A stretch of 64,000 bases of DNA from Acidisoma silvae (GTDB lineage Bacteria; Pseudomonadota; Alphaproteobacteria; Acetobacterales; Acetobacteraceae), in assembly GCF_020618775.1 (NCBI RefSeq), contig NZ_JAESVB010000008.1:62001-126000 (forward strand). Direction: 5' to 3'. A program made the position numbers and the translations under genes. Shown here one piece after another: positions 52,544 through 61,703 of the stretch. How positions within the stretch are numbered: the first letter of the stretch is position 1; each line of letters opens with the position of its first letter. Under the pieces are notes generated by a model. The model made no database searches. It saw nothing but the letters and a program-made list of their open reading frames with translations, and had not been told where the DNA came from.

Positions 52544-53341
52544 TCAATAGCCGGAGCGCGACGGCGTCTGGCTGGCTTCATTCCGCCATTGCGCAAGCAA
52601 TTGCAGTCCACCGTCGCGCAGCAGGGAGATGTCGCTGGTGGCGGCTATCAACTTGTAGCCCGCAAGAACCAGATCCTGCGGCGTGGCACCGGCGCTTGGC
52701 ACCGTGCCGAGCGGCTTGCCGGAGGTTGCGGCGGCAGCCTCGAAATCGGCGACCAGAGACCGGACTTCGGGACGGGCGAGCTGTTCCAGAAGACCGATGG
52801 ACCCTGCCATGTCATTGACGCCGAGGAATGGCACATCAACACCGTCGACCGCGCATATTTGAGCGGTTTTTGAGACCGCATTCGCGGATTCGATCTGCAG
52901 GATCAGCAGCAGTTCATCATTGGCGCGGGCCATGTAATCGGCCGATGCGCCATAGCCGGAGGCGCGGACGATGCCGGCGGCGTAGCCGCGCCGGCCGGCG
53001 GGCGGGTAGCGGCAGGCGGCGACGACCATTTCGGCCTCCTCCACGCTTTCGACCGAGGGAACCATGATGGAATTGAACCCGGAATCCAGAATGCGCTTGA
53101 GGAAGACGGGATCGGTTGACGGCACGCGGACGATGCAGGGCGTCTGCATCAACTGTGCCGCGCGCAATACTGCGATCGCGTCCTGCAAATCGCCTTGGCC
53201 GTGTTCCAGATCGAGGATCATGAAGTCAAACCCAAGATGGCCGATGATTTCCGCCACTACGGCGCTGCCGGTTTCCAGCCAGACGCCAAATAAAGGCCTG
53301 TCTTCGGCCAGCTTCCGTTTCAGACTATTGGTGGAGAACAT
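52544..53341 (-). CDS. HpcH/HpaI-family class II aldolase
   Basis: A 265-residue metal-dependent pyruvate aldolase. The catalytic histidine is H47 in MILDLEHGQGD, the substrate arginine R72 in CIVRVPSTDP, and the metal ligands E151 (LQIESANAV) and D177 (GVNDMAGS). It reversibly cleaves 4-hydroxy-2-keto acids or 2-keto-3-deoxy sugar acids to pyruvate (or a related keto acid) plus an aldehyde. It is the first gene of a two-gene unit with the FAD dehydrogenase, divergent from a sugar ABC importer. The LacI-type operator at 53461-53476 lies between, so sugar-acid breakdown is a sensible guess. Confidence 0.92.
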   Translation of the reverse strand: MFSTNSLKRKLAEDRPLFGVWLETGSAVVAEIIGHLGFDFMILDLEHGQGDLQDAIAVLRAAQLMQTPCIVRVPSTDPVFLKRILDSGFNSIMVPSVESVEEAEMVVAACRYPPAGRRGYAAGIVRASGYGASADYMARANDELLLILQIESANAVSKTAQICAVDGVDVPFLGVNDMAGSIGLLEQLARPEVRSLVADFEAAAATSGKPLGTVPSAGATPQDLVLAGYKLIAATSDISLLRDGGLQLLAQWRNEASQTPSRSGY

Positions 53342-53460
53342 GCGACTAATCCCTCGTCCTCTATCTGCCGCTTTATTCTCTGCCCGCGCTTATATTGCGG
53401 TGCAGCGGCATCGTTATTCGTTTTCTCGGATCACCCTTTTATCCCCTTGTGATGGGCAAT

Positions 53461-53476
53461 GAAAGCGCTTACTTTC
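53461..53476. promoter_or_regulatory. LacI-type operator of the divergent sugar locus
   Basis: GAAAGCGCTTACTTTC contains the AAGCGCTT core. It resembles GTAACCGCTTACATTT in the promoter of the LacI gene at 57803-58993 (shared CGCTTAC-TTT). It overlaps a plausible ABC promoter: ATGAAA (53459-53464), 17 bp, TCTAAT (53482-53487). Confidence 0.7.
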
Positions 53477-53527
53477 GTGTTTCTAATCCGGCGATGAGAC
53501 CGGTTGACCATAAGCACTGGAGGAACC

Positions 53528-54535
53528 ATGCGTACAGCACTTTTGGCGAGCCTGTTCGTCGCCTCTCTGGCGTCGACCGCCCTCGCGGATTCATCGGGCA
53601 AGAAGATCGCCCTCTCGAATAACTATGCCGGTAATTCCTGGCGCCAGGCCATGCTGGGCAGCTGGAAGAAGGTCGGGCAGCAGGCGGTTGCCGACAAGAT
53701 CGTCGCTGCGGCTGATGCTTTCACGACAGCCGACAAGGACGCGCCAAGCCAGGCAGCCCAGGTACAGAACCTGATCCTGCAAGGCTATGACGCCATCGTG
53801 ATTGATGCAGCATCGCCGGATGCGTTGAACGGGTCGATTAAACAGGCTTGCGACGCCGGCATTGTCGTCGTTGCCTTCGACGGTCTGGTGACGGAACCTT
53901 GCGCCTATAAGGTGACGATCGACCTTGCGAATGTCTATGGCGCTGAGGAAATCCGCCAGATCGCCAAGCGCCTGCCGAATGGCGGCAATCTTCTCTATGT
54001 ACGCGGCCTCGCCGGTACCAGCATCGATGCCGATATCACCAAGGGCGTCGAAGCCGAGATCGCGAAACACCCGAATCTGAAAATCGTCGCTTCCGTCAAC
54101 GGCGATTGGGATGAGACGACGGCGCAGAAGGCGGTCGCGACCGTGCTGCCCTCTCTTCCCACGATCGCCGGCGTGGTCGATCAGGGCGGCGACGGTTATG
54201 GCACGGCGCAGGCCTTCAAGGCTGCCGGCAAGCCGATGCCGCTGATCATGCTCGGCAATCGCCAGGATGAACTGGCCTGGTGGAAGAGCATGATTCCGAG
54301 CGGCTATAATACATGGTCGGGCTCGGAAGCGCCGGGCATGTCGACCTTTGCCTTCTGGGTGGCGCAGCAGATTCTGGACGGCAAGAAGGTGCCCAAGGAA
54401 GTGCCGATGAATATCCTGACCATCGAGCAGCCGGACCTCGACAAATACCTGGCCTCGACACCGGTCGGTGGCGTTGCCAATGCCGAATACACGCAGGACG
54501 AGGTGGTGAAAGCCATCGCGGCTGCGAGCAAGTGA
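53528..54535 (+). CDS. Sugar ABC importer, periplasmic binding protein
   Basis: A 335-residue periplasmic binding protein of the ribose/xylose class. The signal is [18 protein letters not shown], with cleavage before DSSGKK. The type I fold shows [36 protein letters not shown] and [22 protein letters not shown] precedes ATG 53528; an in-frame start at 53504 lacks one. It delivers a sugar or polyol to the membrane complex encoded by the next three genes. The substrate is unknown; the linked aldolase and dehydrogenase hint at a sugar acid or its precursor. Confidence 0.92.
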   Translation: MRTALLASLFVASLASTALADSSGKKIALSNNYAGNSWRQAMLGSWKKVGQQAVADKIVAAADAFTTADKDAPSQAAQVQNLILQGYDAIVIDAASPDALNGSIKQACDAGIVVVAFDGLVTEPCAYKVTIDLANVYGAEEIRQIAKRLPNGGNLLYVRGLAGTSIDADITKGVEAEIAKHPNLKIVASVNGDWDETTAQKAVATVLPSLPTIAGVVDQGGDGYGTAQAFKAAGKPMPLIMLGNRQDELAWWKSMIPSGYNTWSGSEAPGMSTFAFWVAQQILDGKKVPKEVPMNILTIEQPDLDKYLASTPVGGVANAEYTQDEVVKAIAAASK

Positions 54536-54537
54536 CG

Positions 54538-56028
54538 ATGCTGCCTGAAGCGCAGCCGATGGCCATGCCATTGGACGAGACTATTATTCGGCTTGTTCAG
54601 GTTGGCAAAAGCTTCGGCAGCGTGCGGGCCTTGGCCGGTGTCGACCTTGTGGTCGGCGCCGGCGAAGTGCTTGGGCTGGTCGGGCATAATGGCGCCGGCA
54701 AATCGACCCTTATGCGTATCCTGTCAGGCACGATATCGGCCAACCAGGGCAGCGTGACCGTGCGTGGCGCGGCGCAGGCGGACTATTCCATCACGATCGC
54801 GCAAAGGCTCGGCATTCGCTGCGTGTTTCAGGAATTGTCGCTCTGCCCCAATCTGACGGTCGCCGAAAACACGCGCATCGCCCATGGTAGCCTGACGGGT
54901 TTTGGCTGGCGGCGGCGGGCCGCGCGGCTGATCTCTTCCAAGCTGGACGAGATCTTTCCGGGCCATGGCATTTCAGCGCAGGATCTGGTCGGGGATCTGG
55001 CAATCGGCCAGCGGCAGATGGTTGAAATCGCGCGCGCCTATTGCGTCACGCGCGATCCGCTGCATCTCATCATTCTCGATGAGCCCACATCCTCGCTCGA
55101 TTCCCAGACATCGGGGCAGCTGCTCTCTCATATGCGCCGGACGGCGGCGAGGGGGCTCAGCACCATCCTGATTTCCCATATGCTGGGCGAAATTCTGGAC
55201 AATGCTGATCGCATCGTCGTCATGCGGGACGGTACGGTCGTCCTGTCGGATAACGCCGCCGCTTTCAACCGTGAAACGCTCGTGCTCGCGATGGGCAATA
55301 CCCATCGCGATAGCCGGGAGGCAGGGGCCGCACGGCAAAGCCTGCGCGACCGCATGACCGTCATTGAAGCGCGCCCGCCTAAGGCGAGCCAGGTATCACT
55401 GGTGGCGAAGAAGGGTGAAATCATCGGCCTCGCCGGCCTTGCCGGGCATGGCCAGACACGCATGCTGCTGCGCATCTTCCGCGCCGGGGCCGCGCGGCAG
55501 CCGGGTGTGCGCGTCCAGGGGCGCATGGCGCTGGTGGCGGGAGACCGGCAGACCGATGGCATTTTTCCGCTGTGGTCGATTACCGATAATATCGTTATAC
55601 GCTCCATGCGCCGAATGACGCGCTACAGTCTTATCGTGTCGCAAAAAGAAGATAGGCTGGCGACCGAATGGCGGCGGCGCATCGGCATCCGCACGCCCGA
55701 TATGCGCGACAATATCCTGACACTCTCTGGCGGCAATCAGCAGAAGGCGCTTTTCGCGCGTGCGCTCGCCTCCGACGCCGAGATCGTGCTGATGGATGAT
55801 CCGATGCGCGGCGTCGATATCGGCACCAAGCTCGACGTCTATGACATCATTCGTAAGGAGGCCGAGGCTGGCCGCACTTTCATCTGGTATACGACGGAAT
55901 TCGAAGAACTGGACAATTGCGATCGTGTCTATGTTTTTCGCAATGATGTCATAACGGCGGAACTCGACCATGACGCCGTGACCGAGGAACGCGTGATATC
56001 CTCCTCCTTCGCGGAAGGCATGGCATGA
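54538..56028 (+). CDS. Sugar ABC importer, duplicated ATPase
   Basis: A 496-residue protein with two nucleotide-binding domains, as in RbsA/XylG. Domain 1 has Walker [10 protein letters not shown] (about 49-57), signature LAIGQRQ and Walker [13 protein letters not shown]. Domain 2 has a degenerate Walker A region ([11 protein letters not shown]), signature LSGGNQQK and [11 protein letters not shown], normal for this family. It powers uptake on the cytoplasmic face. ATG 54538 starts 2 bp after the binding-protein stop; the frame is open further upstream within the preceding gene but that is not coding. The stop overlaps the next start (ATGA). Confidence 0.92.
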   Translation: MLPEAQPMAMPLDETIIRLVQVGKSFGSVRALAGVDLVVGAGEVLGLVGHNGAGKSTLMRILSGTISANQGSVTVRGAAQADYSITIAQRLGIRCVFQELSLCPNLTVAENTRIAHGSLTGFGWRRRAARLISSKLDEIFPGHGISAQDLVGDLAIGQRQMVEIARAYCVTRDPLHLIILDEPTSSLDSQTSGQLLSHMRRTAARGLSTILISHMLGEILDNADRIVVMRDGTVVLSDNAAAFNRETLVLAMGNTHRDSREAGAARQSLRDRMTVIEARPPKASQVSLVAKKGEIIGLAGLAGHGQTRMLLRIFRAGAARQPGVRVQGRMALVAGDRQTDGIFPLWSITDNIVIRSMRRMTRYSLIVSQKEDRLATEWRRRIGIRTPDMRDNILTLSGGNQQKALFARALASDAEIVLMDDPMRGVDIGTKLDVYDIIRKEAEAGRTFIWYTTEFEELDNCDRVYVFRNDVITAELDHDAVTEERVISSSFAEGMA

Positions 56029-56999
56029 GCCAGACCGTGATGCCGAACCGGGTTCTCGTCACCCGCTATCTCGCGCCACGGCGGCTGTTGCGCACGCTGC
56101 TGCCCAGCCTGTCGCTCGTCCTGGTGTTGATTGCCATCGGCTGGCTGAACCCGCGTGCCATCAGCTATTTCGGCTTCAACCTGATGCTGAATCTGGCAAT
56201 CCCCATCGCGCTCGCGACGATTGCCCAGATGTTCGTCATCACGGTCAACGATCTTGACCTGTCCATCGGTTTCTTCGTCAGCTTCATCGGCTGCGTGGGG
56301 GCAACCTGGCTGCCGAAGCACCCGTTGATCGGCATCGCCATGATCCTGGGCGGCATTCTGGTCTATGCGCTGGTCGGCGCGCTGATCCGTCTGCGCAACC
56401 TGCCGTCCATCGTGGTCACCCTCGGCATGAGCTTCGTCTGGCAGGGAGCGGCAATCATCCTGCTGCCGCAGCCCGGTGGCGCCGTGCCGAACTGGCTGCA
56501 TGGGCTGATGAGCTATCACACGCCCTATCTGCCTTTTCCGATCGTCGCGGCCATCGTCATCGGTCTGGTGACGCATTTCGGCCTCATGCGCACCTCCTTC
56601 GGCACCGTGCTGCGCGGCGCCGGGGGCAATCCCCAAGCCATCGAAAGTGCAGGCTGGTCCATCCTTGCCATCAAGATGATTGCTTTCGCGCTGGCGGGTG
56701 TCTTTGGTGTGCTGTCGGGATTGTCCTTGATCGGCATCGCGACGGCGGCGGACCCTAATGTCGGCAGCGGCTATACGCTGCTGTCCATCGCCGGCGTCAT
56801 CCTGGGCGGCGGTGAATTCGTGGGTGGCCGCGTCTCGCCTATTGGCGCCGTCATCGGCGCGCTGACGCTGGCGCTGGCGTCCAATTCGCTGCTGTCCTTC
56901 CTGCGTGTGTCGCCGGATTGGCAGATCGGCGCCAATGGGCTGATCCTGATCGTCATCCTGGCGGCGCGTGCACTCATCAATCGGCGGGAGACGGCATAA
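56025..56999 (+). CDS. Sugar ABC importer, permease 1
   Basis: A 324-residue inner-membrane permease of the RbsC/BPD_transp_2 type. It has about eight to ten helices, the cytoplasmic coupling loop [20 protein letters not shown] and the conserved [16 protein letters not shown] segment that typically reads VDLSVG. The start overlaps the ATPase stop (ATGA) and the stop shares one base with the next start (TAATG), indicating a tightly coupled operon. It forms the channel together with permease 2. Confidence 0.92.
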   Translation: MSQTVMPNRVLVTRYLAPRRLLRTLLPSLSLVLVLIAIGWLNPRAISYFGFNLMLNLAIPIALATIAQMFVITVNDLDLSIGFFVSFIGCVGATWLPKHPLIGIAMILGGILVYALVGALIRLRNLPSIVVTLGMSFVWQGAAIILLPQPGGAVPNWLHGLMSYHTPYLPFPIVAAIVIGLVTHFGLMRTSFGTVLRGAGGNPQAIESAGWSILAIKMIAFALAGVFGVLSGLSLIGIATAADPNVGSGYTLLSIAGVILGGGEFVGGRVSPIGAVIGALTLALASNSLLSFLRVSPDWQIGANGLILIVILAARALINRRETA

Positions 57000-57949
57000 T
57001 GAACGCCATACGCCGTGCCGCCGCGCAGCCCTGGATGCTGTCTTTCGTCGGCGCCGTTCTGGTCTTCGTGGCCGCCATCATCATTGCCGGCGGTCATGGT
57101 GCCGGCGGCATGGCGAGTGCAGCGGCAAGCCTCGCCGTCTTTACGGTTATCGTGGGCCTCGGCCAGATGTTCGTGGTCACGCTCGGGCCCGGTAATGTCG
57201 ATCTGTCGCTGCCCGCCAATATCGGCCTGGCGAGTGCGGTCGCGATGAAGATCATGGCCGGCCATAATGGCATGATCCTGCCGGGTATTCTGGCGGCTAT
57301 CGGCAGCGGCATGGTCATCGGTCTGGTCAATTATCTGCTGATCGCGGCTTTGCGCATTCCGCCGATCATCGCGACCCTGTCGGCCAGTTTCATCATCCAG
57401 ACGGTGGATATCAGCTACGGGCGCGGGTTGCAGGTTAAGCCACCGCCGGCCTTCGAGGCCATGAGCGATGCGCGCATCCTGGGTGTGCCTTTGCTGGTGC
57501 TGATTGCGCTGATCGTCAGCGCTTTGCTGGCTGTCGTCCTGCACAAGCAGGTCTTCGGCCGTTCGGTGATGGCCATCGGCCAGAACCAGCGCGCGGCCTG
57601 GCTGGCGGGCATTGCTGTCGGCCGTATCCGTTGCCTGACCTATATCCTGTGCGGGGCCTTGGGTGGCTTGGACGGCGTGCTGCTGGCCGGCTATTTCCGT
57701 GGGTCTTCCGTCGATATCGGGGACGAATATCTGCTGGCTTCAATCGCCGTCGTCGTGATCGGCGGCACCTCGGTCGGTGGCGGGCAGGCAACGGTCCTCG
57801 GCCTATGGGGTGCGGCGCTGTTTCTTGTCTTCCTGCAAATCATGCTGAACACGCTGGGGGCGGATGCCGGCATGCGGCTGCTGATTACGGGCCTGGTGAT
57901 CATTGGCGTTATCACTGTCGCGGGCGGCGGCCGGCGCGCGCGCCGCTGA
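56999..57949 (+). CDS. Sugar ABC importer, permease 2
   Basis: A 316-residue RbsC-type permease. MFVVTLGPGNVDLSLPANIGLA is the equivalent of the conserved VDLSVG segment, and the coupling loop is GRSVMAIGQNQRAAWLAGI. The ATG overlaps the stop of permease 1 by one base. Two different permeases imply a heterodimeric channel rather than the usual homodimer. The last 147 bp overlap the 3' end of the convergent LacI gene, an unusually long tail-to-tail overlap. Confidence 0.9.
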   Translation: MNAIRRAAAQPWMLSFVGAVLVFVAAIIIAGGHGAGGMASAAASLAVFTVIVGLGQMFVVTLGPGNVDLSLPANIGLASAVAMKIMAGHNGMILPGILAAIGSGMVIGLVNYLLIAALRIPPIIATLSASFIIQTVDISYGRGLQVKPPPAFEAMSDARILGVPLLVLIALIVSALLAVVLHKQVFGRSVMAIGQNQRAAWLAGIAVGRIRCLTYILCGALGGLDGVLLAGYFRGSSVDIGDEYLLASIAVVVIGGTSVGGGQATVLGLWGAALFLVFLQIMLNTLGADAGMRLLITGLVIIGVITVAGGGRRARR

Positions 57950-58993
57950 TCGCGGCGGACTGGTGGTGGCGCGCATGCAAAGGTCCGCCCGCAACTCGAT
58001 CGAGTGAAGCATGCCGCGGCCGCCGGCAGCGCCGATGAGCATCTCGCCCGCCAATCGGCCGATTTCCAAATTGTCGACCCGCATGGTCGTCAGTCGCGGG
58101 GCGATGCGGGAGACGATGGCAAGATCGTCGAAGCCGGTAATGGAGAGGTCATGCGGAATGGCGATGCCAAGATCGAGGGCCGCGCCGACGGCGCCAAGCG
58201 CCAGATTGTCATTGCCGCAGATGATGGCGGTCGGGCGGGTTTTGCCGGCCATGATGCGGCGCAGGCTTTCGGCTCCGAAATCCATGTTTGACGGCCCGAT
58301 ATGCAGGTCCGCGGCGCGCAGCGTTACACCGGCCGCAGCGAGGCCATCCCGCAGGCCGTCCAGCCTTGCCGCAACACGGTCATTGGCGTCCATCGGCTGA
58401 AAGATGGCGGCGATCCGCCGATGGCCAAGTGACAGGACGTAGTCGGCAAGCTGTCGGAAGGCTGCGCGATTGTCGAAACCGATGCAGGGATGCGGGCTGT
58501 CATGGCGGTAACCGTAGGTCAGCACGTAGGGAAGGCTGCGTTGGCGCAGCAGGTCAAAGGTTTGTGGCGGATAGTTCTCTCCCACCATGGCCAGAACTTC
58601 GATGCCTTGCGCCAGCATGGCTTGCACTTGGGCAAGACCTTCGGCGGGATCGTAATTGCTGCAACCGATCAGCAGCGTGAAGCCGTTTTCGGCAAAGATG
58701 GCCTGCATGCCGCTGACTTGCCGGGCGAAGATCTCGTTATCGAGCGTCGGAATAATCACGCCCGCAATATGGCTGCGGCGGGAAGCCAAGGCCCGTCCCG
58801 CAGCATTGGGAATCCAATGCAGTGCCGCGGCGGCCTCCCGGACGCGAGCCTGCACTTCGGCCGAAACTTTCGTCGGCGTATTGAAGACGCGGGATACGGT
58901 GGCGGTGGAAACCTGGGCAAGCTGGGCCACTTCCGCCAGCCGTGTGCGGCCTGTGCCCCCGCGTGCGCGGCGCGCCACCTTGTCATCGGCCAA
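57803..58993 (-). CDS. LacI-family repressor of the sugar ABC locus
   Basis: A 396-residue LacI regulator. The HTH is TRLAEVAQLAQVSTATVSRVFN (about 17-38); the sensor domain includes IAGVIIPTLDNEIFARQVSGMQ and ISITGFDDLAIVSRIAPRLTT-like segments. The family domain ends near residue 350. The remaining roughly 45 residues (RSAARAPAAARDSDNANDH, then Q/R-rich) are antisense to permease 2 and are probably a read-through extension. Its own promoter on the minus strand (TTGAAA, 17 bp, TTTTAT) has an operator in the spacer, and a similar operator lies upstream of the ABC genes, so it probably represses both. Confidence 0.9.
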   Translation of the reverse strand: MADDKVARRARGGTGRTRLAEVAQLAQVSTATVSRVFNTPTKVSAEVQARVREAAAALHWIPNAAGRALASRRSHIAGVIIPTLDNEIFARQVSGMQAIFAENGFTLLIGCSNYDPAEGLAQVQAMLAQGIEVLAMVGENYPPQTFDLLRQRSLPYVLTYGYRHDSPHPCIGFDNRAAFRQLADYVLSLGHRRIAAIFQPMDANDRVAARLDGLRDGLAAAGVTLRAADLHIGPSNMDFGAESLRRIMAGKTRPTAIICGNDNLALGAVGAALDLGIAIPHDLSITGFDDLAIVSRIAPRLTTMRVDNLEIGRLAGEMLIGAAGGRGMLHSIELRADLCMRATTSPPRSAARAPAAARDSDNANDHQARNQQPHAGIRPQRVQHDLQEDKKQRRTP

Positions 58994-59067
58994 TGCAGGA
59001 TCGTCCTGAAGTTAAAAAAGCCATGTTTTTAAGTAAGGGCAGATTTTAGCATGAATTCTTGTTTGGA

Positions 59068-59096
59068 ATAAAAGCACGTAACCGCTTACATTTCAA
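59068..59096 (-). promoter_or_regulatory. lacI promoter with operator in the spacer
   Basis: Minus strand: TTGAAA (59096-59091), 17-bp spacer, TTTTAT (59073-59068). The spacer holds GTAAGCGGTTAC, seen on the plus strand as GTAACCGCTTAC at 59078-59089. Autorepression is likely. Confidence 0.7.
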
Positions 59097-59216
59097 GTAG
59101 ATCTATGATTTTATTGATAGGTTACTGAGCGCGCGACGGTTGGATCGTCTAAAAGGATGCTTGCGGTGCGCAGCATGATTCCTGCATGACCGGGGCGTGC
59201 AAAGGTAAGACAGGCT

Positions 59217-60098
59217 ATGCAGCATTTTGATCTGGACGAGTTGGCGGCCGTCGTCGCCATTGCCAATCGCGAAAGCTTTTCGGCGGCGGCGCGGGATTTG
59301 AACAAGACCCAGGCCGCTGTCAGCCTCGTCGTCGGCCGGTTGGAGCAGCGCCTTAGCCACAAACTGTTCGAGCGTTCGCCCCGTGGCGTCCGCCCGACCG
59401 TTCCGGGAGAGACGCTCATTTCCTACGCACGGCGCCTGCTGGCGTTGGAGAGTGAGGCGCTGGAGGCTTTGAACGGTGCGGCGCCACGCGGCCGCGTGCG
59501 CATCGGCATGCCGGATGATTATCTGGAAGCGCTCGGCACGCCGGCGATCGAACAATTCGCGCTTGCTTGCCCCGGCGTGCAGGTCGACATCATTTGCGAC
59601 TTTTCCCGAAAGCTGGAGACGCTGGTCGGTTCCGGCGATCTCGATCTGGCCATTGTCACGCGCGGCGCCACCCAGCAGGGTGGCCTGACATTGGGGCGCG
59701 AGCGGCAGGTCTGGTGCGCGGCGCCGAGCGCACGGCCGGAACTATTGAAGCCGCTGCCGCTGGCGCTGTTCTCTGACCAGTGCCGGGCCAAGCCGACCAT
59801 TCTGAATGCTTTGGAGGCAGCCGGTCGGTCCTATCGCATTGCCTATTCTTTCTCCCATCTGGCTGGCATCCTCACAGCGGTGGAGAAAGGGCGTGCGGTG
59901 ACCGTGCTGCCCGAATCCTGCGTGCCCGCGCATTTCCGCAAGCTGGGCATTGAGAGCGGCCTGCCTGCCTTGCCGACGCTGGAACTGGCCTTGCTGCTGC
60001 CGGAAGGGGCGAAGGCGCCGGCCCGTATTCTGGGCCAGCTTCTGCTCCCTCACGATAAGGCGCCGGTTGGTCCGCTGACGGCGGCCAATGCCGCATAA
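59217..60098 (+). CDS. LysR-family regulator
   Basis: A 293-residue LysR protein. The HTH region reads LDELAAVVAIANRESFSAAARDLNKTQAAVSLVVGRLEQRL; the effector domain starts at GRVRIGMPDDYLEALG, typical of the group that includes HdfR-like regulators. It is divergent from the LacI gene (223 bp between starts) and followed by a 347-bp gene-free stretch, so its target is not obvious; autoregulation only, or a distant target, is possible. Confidence 0.9.
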   Translation: MQHFDLDELAAVVAIANRESFSAAARDLNKTQAAVSLVVGRLEQRLSHKLFERSPRGVRPTVPGETLISYARRLLALESEALEALNGAAPRGRVRIGMPDDYLEALGTPAIEQFALACPGVQVDIICDFSRKLETLVGSGDLDLAIVTRGATQQGGLTLGRERQVWCAAPSARPELLKPLPLALFSDQCRAKPTILNALEAAGRSYRIAYSFSHLAGILTAVEKGRAVTVLPESCVPAHFRKLGIESGLPALPTLELALLLPEGAKAPARILGQLLLPHDKAPVGPLTAANAA

Positions 60099-60445
60099 AG
60101 CCATTCGCTCCGCGCGATGATGGCGGCTTTTACGGCCTATAAAATCCATAAAGAATTTTAAAATCAGAGATTTATAGTAAAAATCTCAGGAAAAACTTGA
60201 ATGAAATCGCGGTTCGTCTGAAATTTAAGTGACGCATGTGGTCCCGGCACGATTTGCCTGACTTGACCGGCCTGACAATGGCCCCATCCTTTAGTCATGC
60301 TTTGCTTCCTTGAGACGCCTCTCAACCCCGATATCTGTAAATCTGGCCCAGCCATGGGCGAGGAGAGAGCGGTATCAATCGCATTTCGGCATTCAATGCC
60401 TATGACGCGGAGGCGGGCAGGGCAACGGAGCCCAGGGAGCAAAAC
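60099..60445. other. Gene-free AT-rich stretch
   Basis: About 347 bp between the LysR gene and the chalcone-isomerase-like gene. The first 130 bp are AT-rich and promoter-like. GGCATT-C-AATGCC (60388-60400) is a short perfect inverted repeat 46 bp before the next start. No convincing coding frame or terminator was seen. Confidence 0.5.
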
Positions 60446-61024
60446 ATGAAACTGTCCGTGTTAAGATATCTGATAATCCCGAGCGTGATCGGCTTGTCCT
60501 GGACGGCAGTGCCAGCGTGTGCGGCGCAGCTGAATGGCGTAACATTTCCCGACCGGGTCAGTGCCGGCTCGGCTGAACTGACCCTCAATGGTGTGGCTTT
60601 GCGCACGGCCTCGGTTCTGCGTGTCCCGGTTTACGTCGCCGGACTGTATCTGGAGCATCCGAGCCATGATGCTGATTTTGTGGTAACATCTTCTCAGGTC
60701 AAACTGCTCCGCTTTGTGTTCCTCCGGGATGTCGGGCAGCCGAAAGTCCGCAAAACCTGGCAGCGGTCACTGGCGGAAAGCTGCGTGTCGCCCTGTTATT
60801 TGTCGCCGAACGACGTGGCGCAGTTTCTGGGCCGGGTTCCGGCCATGCACAAAGGGGACGTGGCCGATGTACTTTTTACCCCGCATGGCGCTGATTTTAC
60901 GGTTAATTCGCGGGATCTCGGATGGGTGACTGATCCGAATTTCGCGCGCGTTATTCTGCTGAGCTATATCGGCCCGGCTGCGTCATCCCCCGCCGTCCGC
61001 AAGGGCATCCTCGGATCGCCATGA
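60446..61024 (+). CDS. Exported chalcone-isomerase-like protein
   Basis: A 192-residue protein with a signal peptide (MKLSVLRYLIIPSVIGLSWT, cleavage after ACA). The chalcone-isomerase-like domain is visible as LNGVTFPDRVSAGSAELTLNGVALRTASVLRVPVYVAGLYLEHPS-type segments, then LLRFVFLRDVGQPKVRKTW. Bacterial members are periplasmic and seldom chalcone isomerases; fatty-acid or lipid binding is the usual suggestion. AGGGAGC precedes the ATG. The EEP-family gene starts 13 bp after the stop, so the two are likely co-transcribed. Confidence 0.85.
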   Translation: MKLSVLRYLIIPSVIGLSWTAVPACAAQLNGVTFPDRVSAGSAELTLNGVALRTASVLRVPVYVAGLYLEHPSHDADFVVTSSQVKLLRFVFLRDVGQPKVRKTWQRSLAESCVSPCYLSPNDVAQFLGRVPAMHKGDVADVLFTPHGADFTVNSRDLGWVTDPNFARVILLSYIGPAASSPAVRKGILGSP

Positions 61025-61037
61025 GCGGGGTGAAGGC

Positions 61038-61703
61038 GTGAGGATCCTCAGCTGGAACCTGCTGCATACCGGGGGCGCGACACTCGGCGATGTGCTGGGC
61101 CTGATCGAGCGCCAGCGGCCTGACCTTCTGCTGCTACAGGAAGCGACAGCCGCGATCGACGGACTTGCCAAGATCGGCGGCACCTATCACCGTAGCCTTA
61201 TGCCCGGCCGGGCGAATGGGCTTGCGGCCTGGAGCGCACAAGGCTTCCGGCTTCTTGATACCCTAAACCTGCCGCCTGGATTGGCATGGGATCTGCGCCC
61301 GCTGCGATCTCGGCCGGGACGCTCCCGCATAGCGCTTGTCTTGGAATTCCAGGCCATCCAGATCGCCAATGTGCATCTGGACCACGGCCAGCGCAGCAAT
61401 AGACGGCAACTGCGGCATATCGCGGAAACCTATCCCGGCATCGGTCTGATCATGGGGGATTTCAATGCTGTCGGGGCCGCACGGCCGCATGGGTTTTCAG
61501 ATATCGGCCCGCGCCGCATTACCCACATGGCAAGAGGCGTTGTGCCTTTTCGGCTCGACCGCTGCCTGAGCCGCACTCTGGTTCCCATGACAGCCACGGC
61601 GCTTCCCTACGGACCGTCAGACCATCGGCCTATCGTGATCGATTTTCCGCCCTGTGCGGATCCTGCGATCGTCAAAGATCTGGCCCTGGGCGTCAGTAGT
61701 TGA
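61038..61703 (+). CDS. Endonuclease/exonuclease/phosphatase (EEP)-family hydrolase
   Basis: A 221-residue EEP-superfamily enzyme. Metal and catalytic motifs: ILSWNLL at the start, LLLLQEAT (metal-binding Glu), NVHLDHG, IMGDFNAVG (Asp-Asn pair) and the final GPSDHRPIVIDF (catalytic His). It could cleave phosphodiesters in nucleic acid or lipid; there is no signal peptide, so it is cytoplasmic. It is short for the family but has all main motifs. The stop overlaps by 11 bp the stop of the convergent spore-coat-U gene. Confidence 0.85.
   Translation: MRILSWNLLHTGGATLGDVLGLIERQRPDLLLLQEATAAIDGLAKIGGTYHRSLMPGRANGLAAWSAQGFRLLDTLNLPPGLAWDLRPLRSRPGRSRIALVLEFQAIQIANVHLDHGQRSNRRQLRHIAETYPGIGLIMGDFNAVGAARPHGFSDIGPRRITHMARGVVPFRLDRCLSRTLVPMTATALPYGPSDHRPIVIDFPPCADPAIVKDLALGVSS

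Noticed and set aside
54313-54537. Upstream extension of the sugar ATPase frame
   Set aside because: It lies inside the binding-protein gene, and ATG 54538 with the normal NBD spacing is the sensible start.
60164-60442. 92-codon minus-strand frame in the gap before the chalcone-isomerase-like gene
   Set aside because: No ribosome site, no pattern of a real protein, and it covers the probable promoter region.
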